The notes: generated by a model from the letters alone, not told the origin. DNA of 64,000 nt from Rhizobium grahamii (GCF_009498215.1 NZ_CP043498.1:2572501-2636500); one strand, 5' to 3'. Counted from the first letter of the stretch, positions 1-10,542 are shown. Numbers and translations: made by a program.

Positions 1-152
1 AGCCCGCCCCTTTCTCCCCGATACTCCCCAGGCACTTGAAACATGCGCGTCCGGCGTCATCTGAAGGGGCATCCCGGCTTCGGCTCACCCAATCGGAACC
101 GAAGACCTGCTTCCGGTGTTTCCTCTTCCCGTAAGCCGAAAGGAGAAAAGAC

Positions 153-488
153 ATGGCTGCCACAACCGACGATATCCGCGCTTCCGTCAGCAAAGACATC
201 GCAGCGCTTCAGCAGGAAGTATCCAGACTTCAGAAGATGATCTCGGCGCAAGGAGCCGAAGCCTATTACGAAGTCCGCGACCGCGCCGGTAAGGCTTATG
301 ACGAGATAAGCCCGCGCGCGAAGACCGCCGTTGCCCAGATCAAGGCAGAGGGTGTGGCCGCAGCGGGTGCCGCGCGCGAGCATGCCGCAGCAACCACCAC
401 TGCGCTGACGCTTGCCGGCGCGCTCGGCTTCCTTGCCGGCTACCTGCTCAGCTCACATCAGGCGCCGCCGCGGCAGTGGTGGCGTTGA
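153..488 (+). CDS. DUF883/ElaB-like membrane-anchored protein
   Basis: This 111-residue protein has an amphipathic, probably coiled-coil N-terminal half (about residues 8-75) and one hydrophobic C-terminal segment (about 82-100) followed by a short basic tail. That is the layout of the DUF883/ElaB/YqjD family, whose E. coli members are C-tail-anchored inner-membrane proteins, some ribosome-associated in stationary phase. The start is supported by a strong AAAGGAG ribosome binding site just upstream. It is monocistronic here: 130 bases separate it from the next gene. The family match is by architecture only, so the function is inferred weakly. Confidence 0.8.
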   Translation: MAATTDDIRASVSKDIAALQQEVSRLQKMISAQGAEAYYEVRDRAGKAYDEISPRAKTAVAQIKAEGVAAAGAAREHAAATTTALTLAGALGFLAGYLLSSHQAPPRQWWR

Positions 489-620
489 CACCAGCGAAAA
501 ACACCCTAGTTGCGAGCCGCATAGATCCAAGGGGGCATGCGGCTCGTAATACTTAGGTCTTAGAAAAACCCATTTTCGACGCTAGGGACAAGCAACCGAC
601 AAAGAGAGGGAGGGCTGTCG

Positions 621-827
621 ATGGATGGCAAGAATTCTCAGTACATCGTCGAAGTCAGTGTTGACGGAGCAGGCGGTCGCCTGGCTGTTGGCATTATGAA
701 CATGCGGCAAGCTCTCGAGCTGCCGGAAATGCCAAGTTTCTCCTATACCCATCCGGAGCCGGACAAGGCTGCGGCAGGCGTCATCATGAGCCGCAAGGAA
801 CTCGCCGGCTTCATGGCCCGCCATTAG
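621..827 (+). CDS. Small hypothetical protein, 68 aa
   Basis: I do not recognise a family. The 68-residue product has no signal peptide or membrane segment and looks like a small soluble protein. A purine-rich GAGAGGGAGG stretch 8-10 bases before the ATG is a convincing ribosome binding site, and the reading frame has coding-like composition. It lies alone between the DUF883-like gene and the pseudouridine synthase. The ATG and RBS make it likely to be real, but no function can be offered. Confidence 0.6.
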   Translation: MDGKNSQYIVEVSVDGAGGRLAVGIMNMRQALELPEMPSFSYTHPEPDKAAAGVIMSRKELAGFMARH

Positions 828-900
828 GCCTCGCCGTATCGGCTCAAAACGCAATCAATCCGTTATTCAAGGCAGGTGGCGTACGACGCCACCTTTCACT

Positions 901-1824
901 TTGGATGTGTACAACTCCGACCGGTCTTATCCCCCGCGTTTCGGCCATTCCGGCTGGCGTTCTGCCGTTCTTCATGTCAAAGACGTCGGCACGATCAGAC
1001 GACAGAGGCAGGTTTTGAAGGCGCGGCGCGGAAAACAGCAGCCGAGGGACTACGCGAAATCCGGCGGCGATGCCGGCAAGCGCGTGACCCTGCCCCGTGC
1101 ACTGTCGAAGCTTGGCTACTGCTCGCGCACCCAGGCAGAGCGGCTGATCGCCGAGGGGCGCGTTTCTGTCAACGGTCGTGCGGTATCCGACCTTTCCGCA
1201 TGGGTCGATCTCACCACCGCAAAGATCGAAGTCGATGGTATCGGCATTGCCGCCGAGCCGATGACCTATCTCATGCTCAACAAGCCACGCGGGCTTGTTA
1301 CCACGCGTCACGATCCTGAGGGTCGCCCGACGGTCTATGACTGTCTGAAGGGGATCGATATCGACATACCCCATCTCTCCCCGGTCGGACGTCTCGACAA
1401 GGCAAGCGAGGGACTGCTGCTTTTCACCAACGACACGGTGTTCGCGCAGGCGCTGCTCGATCCCATCACCCACGTCACCAAAACTTACCATGTCCAGATC
1501 GACAAGATCATCCCACCTGAAATGTTGGCCGAGATGACCTATGGCCTGCGCCACGACGGCGAGGTGCTGAAGGCGACATCGGCAAGGCTGCTCAGACAGG
1601 GAGACCGCAACTCCTGGATCGAAGTGGAACTCGACGAGGGCCGCAACCGGCAGATCCGCCGCATGCTCGAAGCACTCGACATCGAGTGTCTGCGGCTGGT
1701 GCGCGTTGCGATCGGTGACGTCGCGCTCGGCGATTTGCCGAAGGGCGGAACACGCAGACTGACGGACGCTGAATTGCAGACATTGCGGCGGCGAGCGGGC
1801 CTCGTATCGGCCGGACGGAATTGA
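901..1824 (+). CDS. RsuA/RluB/RluE-family rRNA pseudouridine synthase
   Basis: This enzyme isomerises a specific uridine in rRNA to pseudouridine. An S4 RNA-binding domain begins near residue 60 (motif [18 protein letters not shown]). The catalytic domain carries [16 protein letters not shown], whose Asp (about residue 166) is the catalytic nucleophile of the family, and [11 protein letters not shown] is the usual C-terminal signature. The start is uncertain: the first 38 residues look poorly conserved, and a TTG at 1015 preceded by GAGGCAGG would give a more typical length. The next gene starts five bases after the stop, so the two are probably cotranscribed. Which of the RsuA, RluB, RluE or RluF activities it has cannot be read from sequence alone. 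Confidence 0.9.
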   Translation: MDVYNSDRSYPPRFGHSGWRSAVLHVKDVGTIRRQRQVLKARRGKQQPRDYAKSGGDAGKRVTLPRALSKLGYCSRTQAERLIAEGRVSVNGRAVSDLSAWVDLTTAKIEVDGIGIAAEPMTYLMLNKPRGLVTTRHDPEGRPTVYDCLKGIDIDIPHLSPVGRLDKASEGLLLFTNDTVFAQALLDPITHVTKTYHVQIDKIIPPEMLAEMTYGLRHDGEVLKATSARLLRQGDRNSWIEVELDEGRNRQIRRMLEALDIECLRLVRVAIGDVALGDLPKGGTRRLTDAELQTLRRRAGLVSAGRN

Positions 1825-1828
1825 CGAT

Positions 1829-2533
1829 ATGACGACTCTCGCGGCGCACGACTTCTGGCAGGAGATGCATCCGGCCGACACATTCGATCGGAACAGCAGC
1901 TTCTCCGACTTCTACGTGGCAGAACTGGATGACGGGGAGCAGTTGCGCCTGCCGATACGCCCGCTGGCGGACGGCCAGCACGCGCTGGCGTCCCTGATTA
2001 TCAACCAGGCCAGTTTCGCGGTGCTCGACGCCTTGGCGACACGACTTGCCGCAAAGCTCGCAGCTTTCGATATCGACATGGTCGTCGGCCTTCCGACGCT
2101 CGGGTTGACGCTTGCGGCCGCTGTCGCGCAGAAGCTCGGGCACAAGCGCTATGTGCCGCTCGGAACCTCGCGAAAGTTCTGGTATCGCGACGATCTCTCG
2201 GTCGCCCTCTCCTCGATCACGACACCGACACAGCAGAAGTGTCTCTATATAGACCCGCGCATGCTGCCGCTTCTCGAAAACAAGCGGATCGCGCTTGTAG
2301 ACGATGTGATTTCAAGCGGCGCCTCCATCGTATCCGGGATCGCATTGCTCGCAGCCTCGGGCCTCGAGCCGGTTGTGATCGGCGCGGCCATGCTGCAATC
2401 GCAGCGTTGGCGAGACAAGCTCGCGGAAGCAGGCAGCCTTTGGCCCGAGCGAACGATCGGCGTCTTCTCCACCCCGATCCTCGAACGGACCGCTGACGGA
2501 ATGTGGCAGCTCCCGAGCCTCCGAGGCATGTAG
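1829..2533 (+). CDS. Phosphoribosyltransferase family protein
   Basis: The 234-residue product contains the PRPP-binding loop of type I phosphoribosyltransferases, ALVDDVISSGAS at about residues 155-166, with two acidic residues followed by a small-residue turn. Known members transfer a ribose-5-phosphate from PRPP to a nucleobase, for example in purine or pyrimidine salvage. A segment at about residues 85-100 (VVGLPTLGLTLA) matches the family's core fold. The gene starts five bases after the pseudouridine synthase stop. The base substrate is not evident; an adenine or orotate PRTase-like role is possible but unproven. Confidence 0.8.
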   Translation: MTTLAAHDFWQEMHPADTFDRNSSFSDFYVAELDDGEQLRLPIRPLADGQHALASLIINQASFAVLDALATRLAAKLAAFDIDMVVGLPTLGLTLAAAVAQKLGHKRYVPLGTSRKFWYRDDLSVALSSITTPTQQKCLYIDPRMLPLLENKRIALVDDVISSGASIVSGIALLAASGLEPVVIGAAMLQSQRWRDKLAEAGSLWPERTIGVFSTPILERTADGMWQLPSLRGM

Positions 2534-2597
2534 ATCGGCCCTATACAGCGCTTGCCGAACAGCTACATTCGCTTCGACCGATAGGCGGAAAGGCTTC

Positions 2598-4346
2598 ATG
2601 ACGTTCGCGCAAGCATCATTGCTGGTCCTGCTGATCGCCATGCTCGGCGTATTCCTGATCGATCGCGTTCGCATGGAAATCGTCGCCATTTCCGGCCTGC
2701 TTGCAGGTTATGCCCTGGGTCTCTATCCCGTCGACAAGGTGTTTGCGGGTTTCTCGAGTCCGGTTGTCATAACGGTCATCGAGATCCTCCTGGTCGTGCA
2801 GGTTCTGGCGAAGACCCGGCTGCTCGATCAGCTTTCAAGCCGGCTTGCCGGCGCACGGCTTACGAATACGGCCGTCGTCGCCTTTCTATCAGGCGTGACC
2901 GGTTTCATTTCAATCTTCATGAATAACATTGGCGCCTTCTCGATTACCCTGCCGGTTGCACTGCGTGTCAGCAACCTGACCCGGTTTCCGAAGCGGCAGT
3001 TCGTGATGCCGTTGTCTTTCGCGGCTCTCCTCGGCGGCACGGTGTCGCTCATCGGCACACCGGCCAATCTCCTCGTCAGCGATGCGCTTGCCAAACACAC
3101 CGGCAGCGGCTTTCGCCTGTTCGATTTCGCCTATGTCGGCCTGCCGGTTGCCGTGGCAGGGATCATCCTGGCCGCCTGGCTGGCACCACGATTGTTCCCC
3201 AGCACCGAGGAGACGATCGATGATCTGCCGACAGTATCGCGACGTCGCGTGCTGGCGGAATGGCACATTCCATCGACATCACCGCTCGTCGGCGCAAACC
3301 TGTCGGATCTCCCCGATCGGTTTCAGCTAGAGCCGCACGCGCTCATTCGCGATGACAAGTTCGTCTTCCCTGCGCGCAAGGCATCCGTCATAGCCGAGCG
3401 CGATACGCTGCTCGCAGAAGCCGACGATGTCGTGTTCAATGAGCTCTCGGCGGCAAACGCCTTGCGCACCGTCAGGTCGTCGGGCTGGGCGGAGGCCGAT
3501 ACGACGCGGGTGGAAGCCGTCGTCATGCCGGAGAGCACGCTTGTCGGATCTAGGCTCCGCTCGTTGGAAGTATTCGAGAGTCGGAATGTCGCGGTTGTCG
3601 GGCTGGCCAAGCGATCTCCACGCGTCGAGGGCCGTTTCCACGATCAGCAGCTTTCGATCGGCGATATTCTGATCCTGGAGGGGCGACCCGATGCGATTAC
3701 CGACGCGCTCGACGAGTGCGAATGCCTCGCGCTGGCGTCGCCCCAGCCGCATGCCGGCGCAACCGGCTCATGGCAGCCCTTCGCAATCTTCGCCGCCGGC
3801 ATCCTTGCCATGGCCGTTGGCCTGTTGAGCCCGGTGATAGCCCTCTCCTGCGTCGTACTCACCCTGGCTCTCTGCAACTATATCAACATCCGCCAGGCCA
3901 TAGCCGACCTCAACTGGCCGATCATCATCATGCTGGCCGCGATGATCCCGATCGGCTCCGCCGTCGCGACAACAGGCACCGGAGAAATGATCGCGACCGC
4001 GCTCAGCACAATTCTTCCGGTTTCAAACCCGCTGGTCGGCCTCGCAGTTGTTCTCTTCCTCGCCATGATCATGACCCCGTTCGTCAACAATGCGACGGTT
4101 GCGATAGTCCTCAGCCCGATCGCGATCGAATTCGCCACTCTCGGCCATCATCGGCCCGAGGCCTATCTGATTGCGGTGGCGGCCGGCGCGTCGCTGGATT
4201 TCCTCACCCCCTTCGGCCACCACAACAACACGCTGGCGATGGGCGTCGGGGATTATAGCTTCGCAGACTTCCTGCGTGCCGGCGGCCCGCTGACCGTCCT
4301 GAGCTACTTTTCGGCCTTGATCCTTATATATGTTGTGTGGCTGTAG
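2598..4346 (+). CDS. SLC13-type permease with two RCK_C (TrkA-C) domains
   Basis: This 582-residue inner-membrane protein has two blocks of hydrophobic helices (about residues 1-200 and 390-580) separated by a hydrophilic region holding two RCK_C/TrkA-C-like repeats (about 220-295 and 305-385, each containing LVGxxLxxL). This is the arrangement of the SLC13/DASS-related 'CitMHS/ArsB-like' permeases, which move anions such as sulfate or dicarboxylates, with the soluble domains thought to regulate transport. Motifs [14 protein letters not shown] and [12 protein letters not shown] fit the conserved NxxxA and GTPxN elements of the superfamily. A GGCGGAAAGG region precedes the ATG. The substrate cannot be predicted. 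Confidence 0.85.
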   Translation: MTFAQASLLVLLIAMLGVFLIDRVRMEIVAISGLLAGYALGLYPVDKVFAGFSSPVVITVIEILLVVQVLAKTRLLDQLSSRLAGARLTNTAVVAFLSGVTGFISIFMNNIGAFSITLPVALRVSNLTRFPKRQFVMPLSFAALLGGTVSLIGTPANLLVSDALAKHTGSGFRLFDFAYVGLPVAVAGIILAAWLAPRLFPSTEETIDDLPTVSRRRVLAEWHIPSTSPLVGANLSDLPDRFQLEPHALIRDDKFVFPARKASVIAERDTLLAEADDVVFNELSAANALRTVRSSGWAEADTTRVEAVVMPESTLVGSRLRSLEVFESRNVAVVGLAKRSPRVEGRFHDQQLSIGDILILEGRPDAITDALDECECLALASPQPHAGATGSWQPFAIFAAGILAMAVGLLSPVIALSCVVLTLALCNYINIRQAIADLNWPIIIMLAAMIPIGSAVATTGTGEMIATALSTILPVSNPLVGLAVVLFLAMIMTPFVNNATVAIVLSPIAIEFATLGHHRPEAYLIAVAAGASLDFLTPFGHHNNTLAMGVGDYSFADFLRAGGPLTVLSYFSALILIYVVWL

Positions 4347-4396
4347 CGCTTTGCTTGACAATGCAGGCAATGAAATTACAGCAGGGAAAGTCCCGA

Positions 4397-5368
4397 ATGA
4401 ATCCGAAAAGGACGGTCGAGCCCGTGCGTATCCTCTCCGAAGCCCACTTCCCCGAATTGCCGAATTACTATCGCGGCAAGGTTCGCGAGAACTATGACCT
4501 CCCGGACGGCAGCCGCATCATCATCAGCACCGACCGGCTGAGTGCGTTCGACCGCATTCTGACCTGCATTCCTTATAAGGGGCAGGTTCTGACCCAGACG
4601 GCCCGTTACTGGTTCGAAGCCACGAAGGACATCTGCCCGAACCACGTCATCGGATATCCCGACCCTAACGTGGTTGTCGGAAAGCGGCTCGACATTCTGC
4701 CCGTTGAAATCGTGGTGCGTGGCTACCTTGCCGGCACGACGGGTACATCGATCCTCACTCTTTATAAGAAGGGCGAGCGCCAGATGTACGGAATGCAGCT
4801 GCCCGACGGGATGCGAGACAACGAAAAGCTGCCGCAGCCGGTGATCACGCCGACGAGCAAGGAATTCGATGGCGGCCATGACGAGCCGCTGACCCCGACC
4901 GAAATCGTCGAACGCGGCTTGCTGACCGAGCAACAATGGGCGACCCTCTCGCGCTATGCGCTGGCGCTGTTTGCCCGCGGGCAGGAAATGGCCGCCGAGC
5001 GTGGTCTCATTCTCGTCGATACGAAATACGAGTTCGGAACCGACGAGAACGGCGAGATCATCCTGGCCGACGAGATTCATACGCCGGACAGCAGCCGCTA
5101 TTGGCTGGCCGAAAGCTATCAGGCGGCGTTCGAGGCTGGCCGTCGGCCGGAGAGCTTCGACAAGGATTTCGTCCGTGCCTGGGTTGCCGAACGCTGCGAT
5201 CCCTACAAGGACGCCATACCGGAAATCCCGGTCGATCTGATACAGCAGACCTCAGACGTTTATATAAAGGCGTTCGAGGCAATCACGGCGCAGAAATTCC
5301 AGCCCGACGACAGTGGCGCTACGCCGCTCGAACGCATCCGGCACAATCTCGCCCCCTATTTCCCGTGA
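4397..5368 (+). CDS. purC: SAICAR synthase (long form)
   Basis: This is phosphoribosylaminoimidazole-succinocarboxamide synthase, which joins CAIR and aspartate using ATP in de novo purine synthesis. Conserved motifs include [11 protein letters not shown] near the N-terminus, [23 protein letters not shown] and [29 protein letters not shown] (split across about residues 210-240). The ATG at 4397 is chosen because GGGAAAG precedes it at good spacing; in-frame ATGs at 4337 and 4370 extend it by 20 and 9 residues. At 323 residues it is the long form, unlike the roughly 254-residue PurC usually found next to purS-purQ-purL in rhizobia, so a second purC elsewhere is likely. Confidence 0.93.
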   Translation: MNPKRTVEPVRILSEAHFPELPNYYRGKVRENYDLPDGSRIIISTDRLSAFDRILTCIPYKGQVLTQTARYWFEATKDICPNHVIGYPDPNVVVGKRLDILPVEIVVRGYLAGTTGTSILTLYKKGERQMYGMQLPDGMRDNEKLPQPVITPTSKEFDGGHDEPLTPTEIVERGLLTEQQWATLSRYALALFARGQEMAAERGLILVDTKYEFGTDENGEIILADEIHTPDSSRYWLAESYQAAFEAGRRPESFDKDFVRAWVAERCDPYKDAIPEIPVDLIQQTSDVYIKAFEAITAQKFQPDDSGATPLERIRHNLAPYFP

Positions 5369-5459
5369 CCCGCAGATAGGAGGTCCGCAAATGGCTTGCG
5401 GGCCTTCATCTGCTGACGCTAGCATCTGAAAGATGGCCGGCAAACCGGCGGGGGAACGA

Positions 5460-6062
5460 ATGGCGCGCAGGCCAAGGCAAAGGGCTGAGGAAACACGGGA
5501 AGACATACTCTCGATGGCGGAGCTGCTGTTTCGCCAGCGCGGTTTCGCTGCGGTTTCGATCGCCGATATCGCATCGTCGCTCGGCATGTCTCCAGCGAAT
5601 GTGTTCAAGCATTTTCGCTCGAAGGCATCCCTTGTCGATGCTATCGCCGAACGTCACCTCGGCAAGGCAACAGACCGTTTCGCGGCATTCGACGAGGCTC
5701 TACCGCCCCAAGATCAACTGTTGCAGTTCGTCCTGAGGCTGCTCGACGGCCACCTTCAGGACATCAAGGAAAACCCGTACATCTTCGAAATGGTGCTCGC
5801 CACGATCGACGCCAAGCTTGACGCAGGCAACCGCTATCGCGAGCGCATCATCCAGAAACTCGAGGACATTATCCGCGACGGCATTGCAAGCGGACGCTAT
5901 CATTGTTCGAACCTGAGAGATGCCGCGAGCACCGTAGCGGACGTTCTCGCCAGCGTCCTTCACCCCGTCCTTATCGCCCATGACGACAAGGAAACACTGG
6001 TTCGACGCGCACAGCACATTGTCAGTTTCGTCGATACCGCACTGCAAAATAGCCCTTGCTAA
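5460..6062 (+). CDS. TetR-family repressor of the adjacent RND efflux system
   Basis: The N-terminal 60 residues form a TetR helix-turn-helix (IADIASSLGMSPANVFKHF), followed by a helical ligand-binding domain. The ATG at 5460 is preferred to the in-frame ATG at 5433 because a GGGGGAACG ribosome binding site precedes it. Family members repress adjacent transporter genes until a ligand binds. Its position directly upstream of the adaptor, and the inverted repeat overlapping its stop codon at 6061-6088, suggest local control of the efflux operon. This is inference from context; the ligand is unknown. Confidence 0.88.
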   Translation: MARRPRQRAEETREDILSMAELLFRQRGFAAVSIADIASSLGMSPANVFKHFRSKASLVDAIAERHLGKATDRFAAFDEALPPQDQLLQFVLRLLDGHLQDIKENPYIFEMVLATIDAKLDAGNRYRERIIQKLEDIIRDGIASGRYHCSNLRDAASTVADVLASVLHPVLIAHDDKETLVRRAQHIVSFVDTALQNSPC

Positions 6063-6088
6063 GTGACGATTCTTAACATACGTCACTT
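6061..6088 (+). promoter_or_regulatory. Candidate TetR operator before the RND operon
   Basis: An 8-bp perfect inverted repeat, AAGTGACG and CGTCACTT, is separated by a 12-base AT-rich spacer. It overlaps the TetR stop codon and lies about 95 bases upstream of the adaptor start. Half-site symmetry, spacing and position between a TetR gene and its presumed target fit an operator; binding is inferred. Confidence 0.45.
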
Positions 6089-6181
6089 CGCCAAGAGTTT
6101 TTTAACATGGGGTTGGTGGCATTTGATTCCGGGCTGACGAGCGTTTTTCGTTCCGGTCGCCACCGAGCAAGGAATTCAGGG

Positions 6182-7390
6182 ATGATACGGCGTTTTCTTT
6201 TGATCACCACCGCGCTTACGATCGGCGGCGTTCTGGCAGCCTGCAGCGATAGCGACAACAAGCAGGGCGCAGGCGCTGCCGGCATGGCGCAGCAGGCAGC
6301 ACCCGTCGGTGTCATCGCGCTGAAGAAGGGCAACTTCCCCGTTACCACCATCCTGCCCGGTCGTGCCGAGGCATTCCAGACGGCCGACATTCGTCCCCAG
6401 GTAAGCGGCATCATCACCGAGATTCCCTTCCGCGAAGGCGGTGAGGTCAAGAAGGGCGACGTGCTCTACCAGATCGAGGATGCGCCCTATCTCGCAGCCG
6501 TCGCGCAAGCACGCGCAGCGATCGCCAAGGCCGAAGCCAGCGTGCCGAGCGCCCAAAGCAATTTCGATCGCTACCAGCGCCTCGTCGGCTCCGGCGCTAC
6601 CCAGATCGAGTTCGAAACCGCCAAGACCAATCTTCTGCAGGCGCAGGCTGAAGTCGAAGCCGCAAAGGCTTCGTTGACCGCCGCCGAAATCGACCTCGAC
6701 CACACCAAGATCGTCGCGCCCTTCGACGGCGTCATCGACCAGACAGCCTACAACGTTGGTAACGTCGTCGCGGCAAACCAGACGACGGCGTTGACGACCG
6801 TGCGCCAGCTGAATCCGGTCTATATCCTCCTCACGGAGTCGAGCACCAACCTGCTGCGGCTGCGCAATGCGATCGCTTCGGGCGAAATGAAGCAGGCCGG
6901 AAGCGCCACCTTCCGTCTCATTCTCGAAAGCGGCAAGGAGTACGACCAGAAGGGCGTGCTTGACATGTCGAAGTCGGTCGTCAGCGAAACGACTGGCACC
7001 TTTACGATCCGCGTTCGCTTCCCCAATCCCGACCGCATCATTCTGCCGGGCATGTATGTCCGCGCGACCGTTGAGCTTGGTGCCCAGGACGGTTACGCAC
7101 TTCCGCAGCTCGCCACCAGCCGCAACGCGAACGGCGAACTGACGGCGCAGTTCGTTTCCGCGGACGGCAAGGTCGAAACCCGGGCGTTCGAAAACGTATC
7201 GCCTTCGAACAATTCCTGGCTCGTGACCGACGGGATCAAGGATGGCGACCAACTGATCGTTTCCGGCCTGCAGTCCATCACGGCGGGCATGCCGGTCACG
7301 CCAATGCCGATGAAGATAAGCGACAAGGGTATCGTCGTACCCGCGGAACAACCCTCGTCCGGTGACGCGCAGAAGCCCGCCGCGAAGTAA
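6182..7390 (+). CDS. RND efflux periplasmic adaptor lipoprotein (MexA/AcrA type)
   Basis: This is the membrane-fusion subunit of a tripartite multidrug pump; it links the inner-membrane transporter to the outer-membrane channel. The product (402 residues from this ATG) begins with a lipoprotein signal whose lipobox ends LAAC at Cys21. It continues with a split biotinyl-lipoyl domain (RPQVSGIITEI and KIVAPFDGVID), an alpha-helical hairpin rich in Ala/Glu/Gln (about 95-160), and beta-barrel and membrane-proximal domains. The ATG at 6182 is preceded by AAGGAATTCAGGG; the longer frame from 6107 would bury the lipobox. The transporter follows 41 bases downstream. Confidence 0.93.
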   Translation: MIRRFLLITTALTIGGVLAACSDSDNKQGAGAAGMAQQAAPVGVIALKKGNFPVTTILPGRAEAFQTADIRPQVSGIITEIPFREGGEVKKGDVLYQIEDAPYLAAVAQARAAIAKAEASVPSAQSNFDRYQRLVGSGATQIEFETAKTNLLQAQAEVEAAKASLTAAEIDLDHTKIVAPFDGVIDQTAYNVGNVVAANQTTALTTVRQLNPVYILLTESSTNLLRLRNAIASGEMKQAGSATFRLILESGKEYDQKGVLDMSKSVVSETTGTFTIRVRFPNPDRIILPGMYVRATVELGAQDGYALPQLATSRNANGELTAQFVSADGKVETRAFENVSPSNNSWLVTDGIKDGDQLIVSGLQSITAGMPVTPMPMKISDKGIVVPAEQPSSGDAQKPAAK

Positions 7391-7431
7391 CGCGACGACC
7401 GTGATCCGAGCCGTACAGGAACGATAACCCA

Positions 7432-10400
7432 ATGGCCAAGTTTTTCATTCGACGACCGATTTTTGCGTGGGTCATAGCGATCACGATCATGCTCGCGGGT
7501 CTGCTGGCGATCTTCACGCTGTCGATCTCGCAGTATCCGGACATCGCTCCGACCACCGTGCGCATCAACGCGACCTATCGCGGCGCGAGCGCTGAAACCG
7601 TCGAGAAGTCGGTGACAACGATCATCGAGGACGGCATGACCGGCCTCGACGACCTGACATACATGACCTCGACGTCATCGACCGGCTCGGCGAGCATCTC
7701 GCTGACATTCGGCACGAGTGCCGACCCCGATATCGCGCAGGTCCAGGTGCAGAACAAGCTGCAGCTGGTGCAGTCGAAGCTCCCGAGCGACGTCATCGAT
7801 GCCGGCATCAGCGTCACACGCTCGACGTCGAGCATCCTGCTCGTCGGCTCGCTGGTGTCGACGGACGGCAAGCGCAGCTCGGTCGATCTCGGCAACATCA
7901 TGTCGACCTCCATCGAAGACCAGATTCAGCGTCTCGAAGGCGTCGGAAGTATCAACATCTTCGGCTCCGGCTACGCCATGCGCGTCTGGCTGGATCCCTA
8001 CAAGCTCGTCAAGTATCAGCTGACCACAGGTGACGTCACCTCGGCCATCGAGGCGCAGAACACGCAGGTTTCGGTGGGTTCGCTCGGCGCGCAGCCGATC
8101 GTCGAAGGGCAGCAGCTCAACGTGACGATCACCGCCCAGAGCCAGCTGACCACCGTGTCGGACTTCGAGCACATTATCCTCAAGGTCGAGAAGGACGGTT
8201 CGACCGTCCGCCTGAGCGACGTTGCCCGCATCGAAATCGGCCAAGAAAGCTACGGCGGCTCGTCCCGCTACAACGGCCAGCCCTCGAGCGGCTTCGCCGT
8301 GAACCTCGCCATCGGCGCCAACGCCATCGATACGGCAGAGCGCGTTCGCACCGCGCTCGACACCATCAGCCGCGGTCTGCCCGAAGGCGTGGAGATCACC
8401 TATCCCTATGATACGACGCCCTTCGTCGAACTCTCGATCGAGAAGGTCGTCCACACGCTGATCGAAGCAATCGTTCTCGTCTTCGTCGTTCTGCTGGTGT
8501 TCCTGCAGAACCTCCGGGCGACGCTCATTCCGACGATTGCCGTACCCGTGGTCTTGCTGGGAACGTTCGGCATCCTGGCGATGATGGGCTACTCGATCAA
8601 CACGCTGACGATGTTCGCGATGGTTCTCGCCATCGGTCTTCTCGTCGACGACGCCATCGTGGTCGTCGAGAACGTCGAGCGCATCATGACCGAGGAGAAG
8701 CTTTCTCCGCTCGAGGCGACAGAAAAATCGATGGGTGAAATCACCGGCGCCATTGTCGGTATCGCGCTCGTCCTCACGGCCGTCTTCATTCCGATGGCGT
8801 TCTTCGGCGGCTCGACCGGCATCATCTATCGCCAGTTCTCGGTCACGATCGTCTCGGCGATGCTGCTTTCAGCGCTCGTGGCAATCGTTCTGACCCCGGC
8901 ACTTTGCGCAACGATGCTGAAGCCGGTGACGGAGCACAAGAAGAACCGCGTCGGCGACTGGTTCAACCGGAACTTCACCCGATCGACCAACGGCTACGTG
9001 CGCACGATCGGCTATCTGCTGAAGCGGCCGATCCGCGTCATGCTCGTTTTCCTGCTCATCGGCGTCGGCTGCGCCTATCTCTTCACGCGCCTGCCGAGCT
9101 CGTTCCTGCCGCAGGAAGACCAGGGCGTTCTCCTGACGATCGTCACGACGCCGCCCGGCTCGACGACGGAGCAGACCCAGGCCGTCGTGGAAAAGGTCGA
9201 GAAGTACTATCGTGAAAACGAGAAGGATGCGGTCGAGTCGGTGTTCGGCGCCTTGGGTTTCGGCTTCAACGGTTCCGGCCAGAACAGCGCCATCGTCTTC
9301 ACCAAGCTCAAGGACTTCTCGAAGCGTACCGATGCGAACCTGCATGCGCAGGCGGTCGTCACCCGCGCGCTTAAGACTTTCTTCACCTACCGCGAGGCCC
9401 AAGTCTTCGCGCTGTTGCCGCCGGCCATTCAGGGTCTCGGCGTATCGAGCGGCTTTTCGATGTATCTTGTGGACACCGGCGGTCATGGCACGGATGCGCT
9501 CGATGCGGCTTCCAAGCGGCTGATCCAGGCCGCCAATGCCAGCGGAAAGGTCGTTGCGCTGCGCAGCAACAACAAGGAAGTCGAACCGCAGATGAAGATC
9601 GTCATCGATCAGGAAAAGATCGGTGCCATGGGTGTCGACATTGCTGCGGTCAATTCGATGCTGTCGGTCATCTTCACCGGACGTGACGTCAACGACTTCA
9701 CGTTGAACGGCGAGATCAAGCCTGTCTATGTTCAGGGCGATGCGCCCTTCCGCATGCAGCCGAGCGATCTCGATCACTGGTATGCCCGCAATTCCAGCGG
9801 CGAGATGGTTCCGTTCTCCGCCTTCACCCGCACCGAATGGGTCAAGGGCGCCCCGACGCTTGCACGCTTCAACGCCGTCAGTGCCATCCCTCTCGAAGGC
9901 GCTTCGCCCCCGGGCGTCAGTTCCGGTGATGCGATGAACGAAATGGAAGCACTGACGGAGCAGCTCGGCGGCGGCTATACCGTTGCTTGGCAAGGCATTT
10001 CCTATCAGGAACGCCTCTCCGGCTCGCAGGCACCGATGCTCTATGCGATCTCGGTTCTGGTCGTCTTCCTCTGCCTCGCCGCTCTCTATGAAAGCTGGTC
10101 GATTCCGTTCTCCGTCATCATGGCGGTCCCCGTCGGCGTCCTTGGCGCGCTGGCGGCGGCGACCCTCTTCGGGCAGGCGAACGACGTCTACTTCAAGGTC
10201 GGTCTGCTGACCACGATCGGTCTGGCGGCGAAAAACGCGATCCTGATCGTGGAGTTCGCAAAGGATCGAATGGAGACAGGAAAGGGCATTATCGACGCGA
10301 CACTCGAGGCCGCCCGACTGCGTCTCAGGCCGATCATCATGACCTCGCTGGCGTTCATTCTCGGCGTCGTCCCGCTGGCGATTGCAACGGGTGCGGGATC

Positions 10401-10542
10401 TGCCGCTCAGAACGCAATCGGCATCGGCGTCCTCGGCGGGATGCTCTCCGCAACGGCTCTCGGCATCTTCTTCGTGCCATCCTTCTTCGTCGTCATCCGC
10501 AGGGTCTTCTCCCGGCGGCAGAAAAATGAGGCGGGAGTGTGA
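7432..10542 (+). CDS. RND multidrug efflux transporter, HAE1 family (MexB/AcrB type)
   Basis: This 1036-residue inner-membrane pump exports hydrophobic and amphipathic compounds using the proton gradient. It has the full length and symmetry of the HAE1 family: TM1 at about residues 10-28, a large periplasmic loop, a TM2-6 block containing GLLVDDAIVVVENVER (the Asp pair of the TM4 proton relay), a second periplasmic loop, and TM8-12 with GLAAKNAILIVEFAKD. The C-terminus ends in a basic tail. The gene is intact. It sits between the adaptor and an outer-membrane channel gene, so all three parts are encoded together. Substrates are not predictable. Confidence 0.96.
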   Translation: MAKFFIRRPIFAWVIAITIMLAGLLAIFTLSISQYPDIAPTTVRINATYRGASAETVEKSVTTIIEDGMTGLDDLTYMTSTSSTGSASISLTFGTSADPDIAQVQVQNKLQLVQSKLPSDVIDAGISVTRSTSSILLVGSLVSTDGKRSSVDLGNIMSTSIEDQIQRLEGVGSINIFGSGYAMRVWLDPYKLVKYQLTTGDVTSAIEAQNTQVSVGSLGAQPIVEGQQLNVTITAQSQLTTVSDFEHIILKVEKDGSTVRLSDVARIEIGQESYGGSSRYNGQPSSGFAVNLAIGANAIDTAERVRTALDTISRGLPEGVEITYPYDTTPFVELSIEKVVHTLIEAIVLVFVVLLVFLQNLRATLIPTIAVPVVLLGTFGILAMMGYSINTLTMFAMVLAIGLLVDDAIVVVENVERIMTEEKLSPLEATEKSMGEITGAIVGIALVLTAVFIPMAFFGGSTGIIYRQFSVTIVSAMLLSALVAIVLTPALCATMLKPVTEHKKNRVGDWFNRNFTRSTNGYVRTIGYLLKRPIRVMLVFLLIGVGCAYLFTRLPSSFLPQEDQGVLLTIVTTPPGSTTEQTQAVVEKVEKYYRENEKDAVESVFGALGFGFNGSGQNSAIVFTKLKDFSKRTDANLHAQAVVTRALKTFFTYREAQVFALLPPAIQGLGVSSGFSMYLVDTGGHGTDALDAASKRLIQAANASGKVVALRSNNKEVEPQMKIVIDQEKIGAMGVDIAAVNSMLSVIFTGRDVNDFTLNGEIKPVYVQGDAPFRMQPSDLDHWYARNSSGEMVPFSAFTRTEWVKGAPTLARFNAVSAIPLEGASPPGVSSGDAMNEMEALTEQLGGGYTVAWQGISYQERLSGSQAPMLYAISVLVVFLCLAALYESWSIPFSVIMAVPVGVLGALAAATLFGQANDVYFKVGLLTTIGLAAKNAILIVEFAKDRMETGKGIIDATLEAARLRLRPIIMTSLAFILGVVPLAIATGAGSAAQNAIGIGVLGGMLSATALGIFFVPSFFVVIRRVFSRRQKNEAGV

